Positions 54,645 to 61,875 of a stretch of DNA of 64,000 nucleotides are shown one piece after another. Made by a program: the position numbers and the translations under genes. The notes below the pieces were generated by a model, which saw only the letters and a program-made list of their open reading frames with translations, was not told the origin of the DNA and made no database searches. The first letter of the stretch is position 1, and each line of letters starts with the position of its first letter. Source of the DNA: JALYUA01 sp039933215 (GTDB lineage: Bacteria; Acidobacteriota; Thermoanaerobaculia; UBA5066; Gp7-AA6); NCBI GenBank assembly GCA_039933215.1, contig JBDTOO010000003.1, positions 1 to 64,000 of the forward strand, written 5' to 3'.

Positions 54645-55244
54645 TCACGTCCGGCGGTAGTCGCCGAGGCGTTCTCGGATCTTGTGCGCCGCCCGGAAAA
54701 GATGCGACTTGACCGTCCCGGAATCGAGCCCCATCAGGTCGGCGATCTCCGGGATGGACAGCTCTTCGAAATGTTTGAGCACGAAGACGCTCCGCTGTCG
54801 GGGAGAGAGCGACTCCATGGCGCCCCGCAGGCGCTCGCGGATCTCGCGGGAGACCGCCCGGCGCTCCGGAGACGGATCGTCGGACACGGCCGTGTCCCGC
54901 GGACCGGGCCCCTCTTCCTCGCGCTCGGGCGGCGCCTGGTGGAAGTAGAAGACCAGGCGCCGGCGCTTCAGCCGGTCCTTGCACCAGTTGATGCAGATCC
55001 GGGTGAGCCACGTCTCGAAGGTCGAGCCCTCGCGGAAGTCTCCGAGATTCTGGTACGCCCGCAGGAAGCTCTCCTGCGCGGCGCAGTCGGCTTCCCCGGC
55101 GTCCCGCAGGAGGCGGTAGGCGACCCGCGTGATGCGCCGCTGATACTTCCGCACGAAATACTCGAACGCGTCCGCATTGCCGGAGCGGACCTCGCGGATG
55201 AGCCGCGCCTCGTCGACGCCCGGATCGGTTTCGCGCGGGATCAT
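54645..55244 (-). CDS. ECF-type sigma factor (RpoE-like)
   Basis: 199 aa. Region 2 has FEYFVRKYQRRITRVAYRLLRDAGEADCAAQESFLRAYQNL and WLTRICINWCKDRLKRR. Region 4 has SLSPRQRSVFVLKHFEELSIPEIADLMGLDSGTVKSHLFRAAHKIRERL. A charged linker separates them. Two Cys lie in region 2 (DCAAQ, INWCK). The start is ATG 55244; a GTG five codons upstream is the alternative. It heads the operon with the anti-sigma and Spy-like genes. Confidence 0.92.
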   Translation of the reverse strand: MIPRETDPGVDEARLIREVRSGNADAFEYFVRKYQRRITRVAYRLLRDAGEADCAAQESFLRAYQNLGDFREGSTFETWLTRICINWCKDRLKRRRLVFYFHQAPPEREEEGPGPRDTAVSDDPSPERRAVSREIRERLRGAMESLSPRQRSVFVLKHFEELSIPEIADLMGLDSGTVKSHLFRAAHKIRERLGDYRRT

Positions 55245-55320
55245 GGCGAGAGCTGGCACACCAGGTTAGACGAGCCCGGGGGTTCCGGGTTTACTTGCGC
55301 CGGGCGAGGAAAGAAGCGGC

Positions 55321-55965
55321 TCACAGGCGGCCGAGGATGTCCCGCCGTTTGGCGGCGTATTCCGCTTCGGACACGATCCCATTCCGGCGCAGGTGCTCGA
55401 GCTCCTCCAGCCGTTCGGCCGTGCCCGAACGGGCACCCGGGATCGCCGCCGGGGAAACGGCCGCCGGCCGGGCCGCCGCGTTCCCCGTGCGGGTCCAGAT
55501 GGCGCTGCGGAGCCCCTCCGGAGCGGAGATCGCCGGGAAGAGGAGCGTGCCCCGCTCGGAGGCGGTCTCGAGGCTCACGTCGCCGAAGTCGAGCAGGCGC
55601 CCGAGGATGCTCTGCGTGACGGTGATGTCCTGGATCTTCTCGATCGGCGCCTGCTCGTGCTCCCGCGACAGGAGGCCGACCGACCGCATGACGCGGCGCT
55701 CCGTCACCACGAATTCGTCGTTGGACGCGCGGAGCGCGCGGGCCGCGAGCAGGATCACGCCGATTCCCGCGAAACCGAGCGCGAGATACAGGACGGGCCT
55801 CGCGACGCCCGCCTCCGGCGACGCCTTCGACGCGTAGAGCGCCGAGGCGCCGAGGATCGCCGCGAGCAGGAGGACGAGCAGGGCGGAACGGTAGAAGATC
55901 CAGTGATACCGGGCTCGGTAGACGATCGACTCTCCCGGCGCCAGGTTCTTCTCCGCGTAGCCCAT
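55321..55965 (-). CDS. bacterial PH-domain membrane protein with C-terminal SHOCT domain
   Basis: 214 aa. Two membrane helices (~24-42 and 58-78) precede a bPH2 (YdbS-like) domain with DEFVVTERRVMRSVGLLSREHEQAPIEKIQDITVTQSILGRLLDFGDVSLETAS. It ends in a SHOCT motif (LEELEHLRRNGIVSEAEYAAKRRDILGRL), which often mediates oligomerisation. No enzymatic role. Divergent from the SDR at 55995. Confidence 0.88.
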   Translation of the reverse strand: MGYAEKNLAPGESIVYRARYHWIFYRSALLVLLLAAILGASALYASKASPEAGVARPVLYLALGFAGIGVILLAARALRASNDEFVVTERRVMRSVGLLSREHEQAPIEKIQDITVTQSILGRLLDFGDVSLETASERGTLLFPAISAPEGLRSAIWTRTGNAAARPAAVSPAAIPGARSGTAERLEELEHLRRNGIVSEAEYAAKRRDILGRL

Positions 55966-55994
55966 GGTGCTCGACGGAAGGGTAACATCGCTGG

Positions 55995-56834
55995 ATGCCC
56001 CCGCCGCAGACCGTCCTGATCACGGGGTGCTCGAGCGGCATCGGCCGGGCCACCGCGGTCGAGCTGGCGGCCCGGGGGCATCGCGTCTTTGCGACCGCGC
56101 GGAAGCGGGTGGCGATCGCCGATCTCGCCGCGCGCGGCATGAAGACCCTCGCCCTGGACGTCACGGATCCGGAGGCCGTCGCCGCGGCCGTCGCGGAGGT
56201 CCTGCGCGAGGCGGGTCGGGTGGACGCGCTCGTCAACAACGCCGGGTACGGGCAGTACGGCGCGGTCGAGGACGTGACCGCCGCGGAGTGGCGTGCGCAG
56301 TACGACGTGAACGTCTTCGGAGCCCTCGCGATGATCCAGGCCGTCCTCCCCGCGATGCGGGAGGCGGGCGCGGGCACGATCGTGAACGTCTCCTCGGTAG
56401 CCGGGAAGATCGCGATTCCGTTCGCTGCTCCTTACTGCTCGTCGAAGCACGCGCTCGAAGCGATATCCGATTCCCTCCGTCTCGAGGTGGCGAGCTTCGG
56501 CGTGCGCGTCGTGATCATCGAGCCGGGGCCAATCGGCACGAAGTTCGGGGAGCGCGCCCGGGCCGGCGTCTCGAAGCTCCTCGGCCGGCCGGGACCCTAC
56601 GCCCCGTTCTACCGGGGAGCCGAGCGCGCCATGGACACGGACTTCGCCGCGGGACGCCTGCCGCCGGAAGCCGTCGCGAAGGCCATCGCGGACGCGATCG
56701 AATCCCGCCGCCCGAAGACCCGGTACCCTCTGACCCGGATGGCGAAGACGTTCATCCCTCTCAAGCGGTTCTCGACGGACCGGATGCTCGACCGGCAGAT
56801 GGCCAGGTCGCTCGGCATCAAGAAAACGAAGTAG
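55995..56834 (+). CDS. classical short-chain dehydrogenase/reductase
   Basis: 279 aa with an intact SDR active site: TGCSSGIGRA (residues ~10-19), NNAGYGQYG, VNVSSVAG with catalytic Ser, and YCSSKHALE with Tyr/Lys. The C-terminal ~80 residues (RYPLTRMAKTFIPLKRF) resemble 17-beta-hydroxysteroid dehydrogenase-like bacterial SDRs. Substrate unknown. TAACAT ends 6 nt before ATG 55995 (55983-55988). Confidence 0.9.
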   Translation: MPPPQTVLITGCSSGIGRATAVELAARGHRVFATARKRVAIADLAARGMKTLALDVTDPEAVAAAVAEVLREAGRVDALVNNAGYGQYGAVEDVTAAEWRAQYDVNVFGALAMIQAVLPAMREAGAGTIVNVSSVAGKIAIPFAAPYCSSKHALEAISDSLRLEVASFGVRVVIIEPGPIGTKFGERARAGVSKLLGRPGPYAPFYRGAERAMDTDFAAGRLPPEAVAKAIADAIESRRPKTRYPLTRMAKTFIPLKRFSTDRMLDRQMARSLGIKKTK

Positions 56835-56878
56835 GAGGCCGCGAAGCGGGCTGTCGCTTACGCCGTTAAGATTCCGGC

Positions 56879-58615
56879 GTGAACCACGAGACCGCGCTGC
56901 TGGCGACGATCGCGGCAGGCCTGGGTCTGGCCTTTCTGTTCGGGTTCCTCGCGACGCGCCTCGGCCTGCCGCCGCTCGTGGGCTACCTGCTCGCCGGCGT
57001 CGCTCTGGGCCCGTTCACGCCCGGTCCGGTCGCGGACATCGGGCTGGCCGGGCAGCTCGCCGAGATCGGCGTGATCCTTCTGATGTTCGGGGTCGGCCTG
57101 CACTTCTCGATCAAGGACCTCTTCGCGGTCCGGCGGATCGCGGTGCCGGGTGCCGCGGCGCAGATCGTGGCCGCGACGATTCTCGGGGCCGTCGCATCGC
57201 ATCTCTGGGGCTGGACCTGGCGAGCCGGAATCGTCTTCGGCCTCTGCCTCTCCGTCGCGAGCACGGTCGTGCTCCTGAAGGCACTCGAGGAGCGCGGGAT
57301 CCTGGACACGGCCAACGGCCGCGTCGCCGTCGGCTGGCTGATCGTCGAGGACCTCGTCACGGTTCTCATTCTCGTCCTGCTGCCGGCGTTCGCGTCGTCC
57401 GCGGGCCAGGGGCCGTCGGGCGCCGGGGCCCTCTCCCTGGCGGTGGGGTTGACTCTCGGAAAGGTCGCGCTCTTCTTCGGGGTGATGCATTTCGCGGGAC
57501 GCCGGGCGGTCCCGTGGCTCCTGGAGCGGGTCGCTCGAACGGGCTCGCGCGAGCTCTTCACCCTCGGGGTGCTGGTGGTGGCTCTCGGCATCGCCGTGGG
57601 CGCCGCGTCGCTGTTCGGCGTGTCCTTTGCCCTGGGCGCGTTCTTCGCGGGCGTCGTCATCAGCGAATCCGATCTGAGTCACAGGGCCGCCGCGGACGCC
57701 CTCCCGTTGCAGGATGCGTTTGCCGTTCTGTTCTTCGTCTCGGTCGGGATGCTTTTCGACCCGACCGTGCTCATCCGCTATCCCCTCCACGTGCTCGTCG
57801 TCGTCCTGATCGTGCTGGTCGGCAAGTCTCTGGCTGCCCTGGCCATCGTCCATTTGTTCCGATACTCATTGCGAACCGCGTTGACCGTCTCCGCCGGTCT
57901 CGCACAGATCGGGGAGTTTTCGTTCATCCTCGTCGGCCTCGGCATTTCCCTCGGCTTCCTGCCGAAGGAGAGCCAGAGCCTCGTTCTCGCGGGCGCGCTG
58001 ATCTCGATCACCGCGAATCCGTTCATCTTCAACACCATCGAACCGGTGTCCCGGATGCTCGCGCGGCTCGGGCTGGAGAGCGATGCGGAGAGAAGCCGGC
58101 GTTTGCCGCCCCTGCCGGAGGACGTGGCGACGGAGGCGCTCCAGAACCACGCCGTCATCGTCGGATACGGTCGGGTGGGCGGAACGATCGGAACCGCGCT
58201 CGCGCGCCGCCAGATTCCTTACGTCGTCGTCGAGAACCACCGGATCGTCTTCGAGACCCTTCGCCGGCAGGGGGTGCCGGCGATCTACGGAGACGCGACG
58301 CGCCCCGGAATTCTCCAGCATGCCCACGTGCGGTCCGCCGCCCTTCTCGTCGTGGCCTCGCCCGATCGCGATCAGGCCCGGGAGATCATCCACCTCGCCC
58401 GCGTGCTGAATCCGGACATTCGCACGGTCGTCCGCACCCACAGCCTCGCGGCGCAGTCGGAGTTCCGGAAGCTCGGCGTGGGGCGCGCGTTCATGGGAGA
58501 GCACGAGCTGGCGCTCGGAATGGCGCACTACGCGCTGCTTTCCCTCGGCCGGACGGATGACGAGGCGGACGAGACGCTCGAAGCGATGCGGGCGGAAACA
58601 CCCGCCATCACGTGA
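56879..58615 (+). CDS. CPA2-family cation/proton antiporter with TrkA-N domain (YbaL/KefB-like)
   Basis: 578 aa. About 12 helices with LVGYLLAGVALGPFTPG, LLMFGVGLHFSIKDL, VGWLIVEDLVTVLILVLLP and FSFALGAFFAGVVISESDLSH fill residues 1-~395. A TrkA-N/RCK NAD-binding domain begins HAVIVGYGRVGGTIGTALARR (~420). It probably exchanges K+ or Na+ for H+ under nucleotide control. Start GTG 56879, with TAAGAT 6 nt upstream (56867-56872); 44 bp after the SDR. Confidence 0.9.
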   Translation: MNHETALLATIAAGLGLAFLFGFLATRLGLPPLVGYLLAGVALGPFTPGPVADIGLAGQLAEIGVILLMFGVGLHFSIKDLFAVRRIAVPGAAAQIVAATILGAVASHLWGWTWRAGIVFGLCLSVASTVVLLKALEERGILDTANGRVAVGWLIVEDLVTVLILVLLPAFASSAGQGPSGAGALSLAVGLTLGKVALFFGVMHFAGRRAVPWLLERVARTGSRELFTLGVLVVALGIAVGAASLFGVSFALGAFFAGVVISESDLSHRAAADALPLQDAFAVLFFVSVGMLFDPTVLIRYPLHVLVVVLIVLVGKSLAALAIVHLFRYSLRTALTVSAGLAQIGEFSFILVGLGISLGFLPKESQSLVLAGALISITANPFIFNTIEPVSRMLARLGLESDAERSRRLPPLPEDVATEALQNHAVIVGYGRVGGTIGTALARRQIPYVVVENHRIVFETLRRQGVPAIYGDATRPGILQHAHVRSAALLVVASPDRDQAREIIHLARVLNPDIRTVVRTHSLAAQSEFRKLGVGRAFMGEHELALGMAHYALLSLGRTDDEADETLEAMRAETPAIT

Positions 58616-58765
58616 CCGGACGGGATCCCTCGCCGGATGCGCCGACCGTCGCCGTCCGGATCGTGCCGACACCGCGGAAGCGCGCCGGCGACCGCAGCGG
58701 GGAAATCCTCGGCGATTTCTCCTCGCTCCCGGACGGAGGCCGCCGCCGCCATGGCCGGGTGCCTT

Positions 58766-59326
58766 CTACGGCGGGCTCTCCGTCGGCCGCGCCAGGATCA
58801 GGTCGCGCTGGGGATCGTCGCCGACGCGGAAGACGTGCTCCCCCACGTCGCGGAACCCGCACTTGCGGTAGAACGCGATCGCGCGGGGGTTGTGCTCCCA
58901 CACTCCCAGCCAGACGGTCCCGGCGCCGCCCGCCGCGGCGCGCGCGAGGAGCTCCTCCATGACGATCCGCGCGAGACCGCGCCCGTGCCAGGGGCGGTCC
59001 ACGTAGAGGCGCAGGATCTCGGCGGGCCGGCGTCCGGGTACGCAAGGCGGAGGCTCGACCCACCGCATCTGCGCATAAGAAATGAGCTCCCCGTCGCGAT
59101 CGACGACGACATTCTCGTAGAGAGAATCCGCGATCTCGCGCCCCTGGATCTCCTCGGAAAACGCCGAGGCACAGTGGGCGTCGAGATTCTCGGGAGTATT
59201 CGCAGGCCCGAACGTCTCCCGAAACGTCCGGTCAGCCAGGCGAGCGAGCGCTCCCGCGTCGGTAGGCCGGGCAGGCCGAAGGACGCCAAATTCCCCAATC
59301 CCCTCACCAACCCGCTCATCGCCCAC
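58766..59326 (-). CDS. GNAT-family N-acetyltransferase
   Basis: 186 aa. The acetyl-CoA motif A reads LYVDRPWHGRGLARIVMEELLARA (R/Q-x-x-G-x-A/G form), preceded by ISYAQMRWVEP and followed by WLGVWEHNPRAIAFYRKCGFRDVGEH. The substrate is unknown; the N-terminal RPARPTDAGALARLADRTFRETF resembles amine or peptide acetyltransferases. I choose GTG 59326 because TAGACT lies 7 nt upstream (59334-59339). A TTG at 59383 would add 19 residues. Confidence 0.85.
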   Translation of the reverse strand: MGDERVGEGIGEFGVLRPARPTDAGALARLADRTFRETFGPANTPENLDAHCASAFSEEIQGREIADSLYENVVVDRDGELISYAQMRWVEPPPCVPGRRPAEILRLYVDRPWHGRGLARIVMEELLARAAAGGAGTVWLGVWEHNPRAIAFYRKCGFRDVGEHVFRVGDDPQRDLILARPTESPP

Positions 59327-59459
59327 GAAGAAAAGTCTAAGCGAGGAGCCTTTCTTGGGTTGTAGTCGGAGTCTTTCATCCAAATCTCTCCGAGAATCTA
59401 CGAAGTCTCCCCGGAGCTCAGAGCGCTCGAAAGGACCGATTCGCGTTGACCCTCAATGA

Positions 59460-59591
59460 CCGCTCGCAGCGTGAGGAGTCTCCCGAGCGTCGCGAAGGGA
59501 GGAGCCTCACGCTGCGGGAGCCGGAGCGCCAGCGCAGGCGACGTGCGAGGAGCCTCACGCTGCGGGAGCCGGAGCGTCAGCGGAGGCGACG
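59460..59591. repeat. GC-rich dispersed intergenic repeat, locus C
   Basis: It starts with the same CCGCTCGCAGCGTGAGGAGTCTCCCGA module as locus A. Two shortened copies of the GCTGCGGGAGCCGGAGCG...GGCGACG module follow (59511-59543 and 59559-59591). CAGCGTGAGG (59467) and CCTCACGCTG (59505) form a 10-bp stem. It lies immediately before the broken tRNA at the island border. Confidence 0.75.
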
Positions 59592-59614
59592 TTGGTATGC
59601 TCGCCCCCCTCTCC

Positions 59615-59658
59615 GGGGCCGTAGCTCAGGTGGATAGAGCAAGAGTTTCCTAAGACTT
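59615..59658 (+). tRNA. 5' half of a tRNA-Arg(CCT)-like gene, broken at the anticodon arm
   Basis: It reads as a tRNA from base 1 to the anticodon: acceptor GGGGCCG, TA, D-arm GCTC...GAGC, then a TTCCTAA loop with anticodon CCT (59649-59651). The anticodon stem does not pair (AGAGT against GACTT), and no variable, T-arm or acceptor 3' strand (CGGCCCC) follows. The foreign-looking region begins here. This fits recombination within the anticodon loop of a tRNA-Arg(CCU) gene, a known integrase target. Confidence 0.55.
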
Positions 59659-60070
59659 CCGAAGCTCTCCACCGCCGTCCGTCACGTAGCGTGATTCGTC
59701 AATGAATACGGGGCTATTCGCCTCTTGCTCTCGATCGACCGTGACGGACGAAAGTATGCCCAAACGGACCATCGTGGGCACGAAAGCGGCCATACAAATC
59801 CACAGGCTTCTACACAGGCCGATTTTGTGTTGTAGGAGCCGATTTGAGACACGACTTCCGCAACACGATACCGGCCTCGGAAACGCGCCGATCGGGGCGC
59901 AGCGGGGCAGGGGACGCGAGTGGGGCAGGGGAGAGGGGCCGAATAGGCTGAATCAGAGCAGGGGAGCGCGCGGGAGAGGAAGGTCACTTCTGACCGCGCC
60001 GGACCACCGGGTAAAGCCCCCGGCAGTGCCGCTACTGGTCAGCCATCTGGACCACCGCGCGATCCACGCC
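59659..60070. other. 412-bp non-coding left end of the island
   Basis: No convincing gene. Noted inside are an 11-bp inverted repeat (59676-59686 with 59740-59750), a less GC-rich stretch around 59780-59860, and repeated GGGGCAGGGGA motifs near 59905-59940. The ORFs on both strands lack start signals and recognisable content. Confidence 0.45.
59676..59750. repeat. 11-bp perfect inverted repeat at the island end
   Basis: CGTCCGTCACG (59676-59686) and CGTGACGGACG (59740-59750) are exact complements 53 nt apart, 18 nt inside the tRNA remnant. They could be integrase or excisionase arm sites, or a regulator-binding pair. Confidence 0.45.
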
Positions 60071-60484
60071 TCACGCCCCGTCGATGTCGGGAGCGGCGGG
60101 CAACAGCGTGACGCTCACGGTCTCCACCGTCGTCGTGATCGCCCCCGCCCGCTCTTTCGCCTCGCGCGTGGCCTCGACTTCGCGCATGACGTCCTCAAAG
60201 CTGCTGCCGGTATAGCTCATGTCGGCGGGCGCCCGCACGATGCCATGCGCGTAGCCCTTGAGAAAGCGCCAGACCTCGAGCTTTTCGCGGATCGAGCCGC
60301 GCTCCCATACTTCGGCGATGAGCTGGTCTTCGCGCGTGTCGAGGAAGGCTTGGGCGTGTTCTCTCGCCCGGAGCGCGCGTTCTCTCGGTATCGGCGGCGC
60401 CGTTGGTCGCATCGGGGCAGGAAGTTTGGAGCCTTCGGTCCTCTTCGGACGGCCGGCGCCTGGACGGGATCCACCACGGGGCAT
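60071..60484 (-). CDS. phage/plasmid-type small basic protein with PRGGSRPGAGRPK start
   Basis: 137 aa. The N-terminus PRGGSRPGAGRPKRTEG is common in phage terminase small subunits and other phage proteins, from family knowledge. The rest is helical and charged (RALRAREHAQAFLDTREDQLIAEVWERGS). A terminase small subunit is possible but no helix-turn-helix is obvious. ATG 60484 has AAAGGA 7 nt upstream. It is divergent from the 60555 gene. Confidence 0.6.
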   Translation of the reverse strand: MPRGGSRPGAGRPKRTEGSKLPAPMRPTAPPIPRERALRAREHAQAFLDTREDQLIAEVWERGSIREKLEVWRFLKGYAHGIVRAPADMSYTGSSFEDVMREVEATREAKERAGAITTTVETVSVTLLPAAPDIDGA

Positions 60485-60554
60485 GTCGATTCCTTTCGTG
60501 CGCGGTGGGCGCGCTCGGGTTAGAGTCTTGGAAAAATCAAGAGAGGCGCCGCGC

Positions 60555-61115
60555 ATGACAGCCAAAGAACTCTTGGACTCCATCCGAGCCAACGTGGCGG
60601 CCGCCGCACAGAGTGGCGCCGAGCCGCCGTCGTGGAACGTGCTGGACATCTATCTCGCTAGCTTGGAGCCTCGCGCGATAGAGCCGGCGGCGAGGCCCGA
60701 CACCGTAGACCGCCACGAGCAAGCGAAAATCGACGTGGCGAAGCTGACATACCAACAGAAGCACTCATGGAGCGTTGAGTCTTTTAAAGCAGCGAACGAA
60801 TCGGGTCGAGAGGCGATGAAGGCGAGCATTTTGATCAACGGCGGGGCGGCGGTGGCGGTATTGGCGTATGTGGGGCATTTGTCAACTCTGGGCAGGGGGG
60901 CGGGAAGCTTCGCGGGTCCGATGATGGTCTACGTTATCGGCGTCTTGGCGGGCGCTCTTGCGCTTGGATGCACCTACCTCGGGCAGATCGTCGCGCCCAA
61001 AGGTACGGTGTGGTTCTGGTCTTTTAACGGGCCAGCGATTCTGCTCACCATCTGCGCTTATGCCACATTCGCGCTCGGCGGGTTCTTGTCCTACCTCGCG
61101 TTTCGGGGGTGTTGA
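60555..61115 (+). CDS. island membrane protein, unknown
   Basis: 186 aa. The first ~95 residues are soluble and helical, with a run of charged residues (QAKIDVAKLTYQQKHSWSVESFKAANESGREAMK). The last ~80 hold three hydrophobic helices (ILINGGAAVAVLAYVGHL, MMVYVIGVLAGALALGCTYL, GPAILLTICAYATFALGGFLSYLAF). No family recognised. Start ATG 60555, with GAGAGG upstream. It is followed by two overlapping small genes in the same direction. Confidence 0.65.
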   Translation: MTAKELLDSIRANVAAAAQSGAEPPSWNVLDIYLASLEPRAIEPAARPDTVDRHEQAKIDVAKLTYQQKHSWSVESFKAANESGREAMKASILINGGAAVAVLAYVGHLSTLGRGAGSFAGPMMVYVIGVLAGALALGCTYLGQIVAPKGTVWFWSFNGPAILLTICAYATFALGGFLSYLAFRGC

Positions 61116-61399
61116 TATTGAACCGGACCGGTGAGGCAGTCTGCGGATCCTGCTATGCCGACGCTCCGAACGTCTTCGTTTCTCTCACCGAAATTCGTGG
61201 CGGTCTTGGCGCCTTCACGAAGCTGTACGGAAATCGGATGTGCGCGGCATGCCTCGAAACCGGCTACCGCTGGTGCCAGCGTTCGAATCTCATCTACGGC
61301 TGGTGGGGGCCGCGTTCGTTCGTCCTGACGCCGATCTACACCTTCCAGAACTGGCGGGAGTACCGGCGGGCGAAGGTGGCGTTGGGCGGGGGAGTATGA
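61109..61399 (+). CDS. small Cys-rich (zinc-ribbon-like) protein
   Basis: 96 aa. Two Cys pairs, CGSC (residues 12-15) and CAAC (45-48), 30 residues apart, plus a later C, suggest a small zinc-binding fold. The C-terminal half is Trp/Tyr-rich and basic. No family recognised. GTG 61109 overlaps the previous stop by 7 nt, and its TGA overlaps the next ATG (ATGA), so three genes here are translationally coupled. Confidence 0.55.
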   Translation: MLILNRTGEAVCGSCYADAPNVFVSLTEIRGGLGAFTKLYGNRMCAACLETGYRWCQRSNLIYGWWGPRSFVLTPIYTFQNWREYRRAKVALGGGV

Positions 61400-61875
61400 A
61401 ATTCACCACTCCATGCGCGCAGTGCTCCAAGAAGGTGCTTCCGCTTTCAGGCATGAGACTCGGAAGCGAGATCTTCTGCTCAGTAAAATGCCGTCTGATT
61501 CGGCGTCCGATCGCGTTCTGTGAGGAATGCATAAGGACCACGACTTCGGACTCGACCGGCAGGCTGGAGCGCACCCCCGCGCCTGAGCGCCGCTTTTTGT
61601 CGGTCGTTTGTTTTCAACGGTTTACGCGACCGGGGTACAGGGTGTACAGGCCTGCCGCAAACCCCCCTAGGACTTTCAAACTCGCGGCTCCTAGGGAACT
61701 CTCCGGCAACCCTGTACACCCTGTACCCCGGCTCATCCTTGGACCCCGTGCCATGGCATTCTCGGGATCGGAGGCGGGGTATCGTCGTCGACGGCGTCGT
61801 CGTCCTTACCGAAGTAGCTCAAACCCTCGCGCGTCCGGAAGCCTTGGCCGTTTAGTTTGCCGCGTCCCTTCTTGA
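61396..61875 (+). CDS. zinc-ribbon protein, C-terminal extent uncertain
   Basis: 159 aa if read to the stop. The first ~45 residues have a convincing set of Cys pairs: CAQC (7-10), CSVKC (28-32) and CEEC (43-46). The rest is Arg/Pro-rich, runs across the 61630-61731 inverted repeat and overlaps the primase 3' end by 143 nt, so it may not be translated in nature or a frameshift may hide the true end. GGGGGAG precedes ATG 61396. Confidence 0.45.
   Translation: MKFTTPCAQCSKKVLPLSGMRLGSEIFCSVKCRLIRRPIAFCEECIRTTTSDSTGRLERTPAPERRFLSVVCFQRFTRPGYRVYRPAANPPRTFKLAAPRELSGNPVHPVPRLILGPRAMAFSGSEAGYRRRRRRRPYRSSSNPRASGSLGRLVCRVPS
61630..61731. repeat. perfect 21-bp inverted repeat with inner dyad
   Basis: The arms at 61630-61650 and 61711-61731 are exact reverse complements, built on GGGGTACAGGGTGTACAGG. 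Inside, TGCCG/CGGCA extends the stem after a 2-nt mismatch, and CTAGGA (61667-61672)/TCCTAG (61689-61694) adds an inner stem. The right arm ends one base before the primase stop codon. It could be a terminator without a U-tail, a cruciform at a replication origin, or paired protein-binding sites. Confidence 0.7.

Noticed and set aside
54118..55011. 297-codon version of the anti-sigma factor
   Set aside because: The extra N-terminal ~120 residues run through the sigma-factor gene in another frame. The real start is at the sigma stop (54633 or 54648).
59682..59987. 101-codon minus-strand frame as an integrase remnant
   Set aside because: No tyrosine-recombinase motif (no R-H-R-Y pattern) and no ribosome-binding site. 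Composition looks non-coding.
59615..60070. Group I intron in a tRNA-Arg(CCT) gene
   Set aside because: Bacterial tRNA-Arg(CCU) genes can carry such introns at the anticodon, so I looked for a 3' exon with a T-arm and CGGCCCC downstream. None is present up to 64000.
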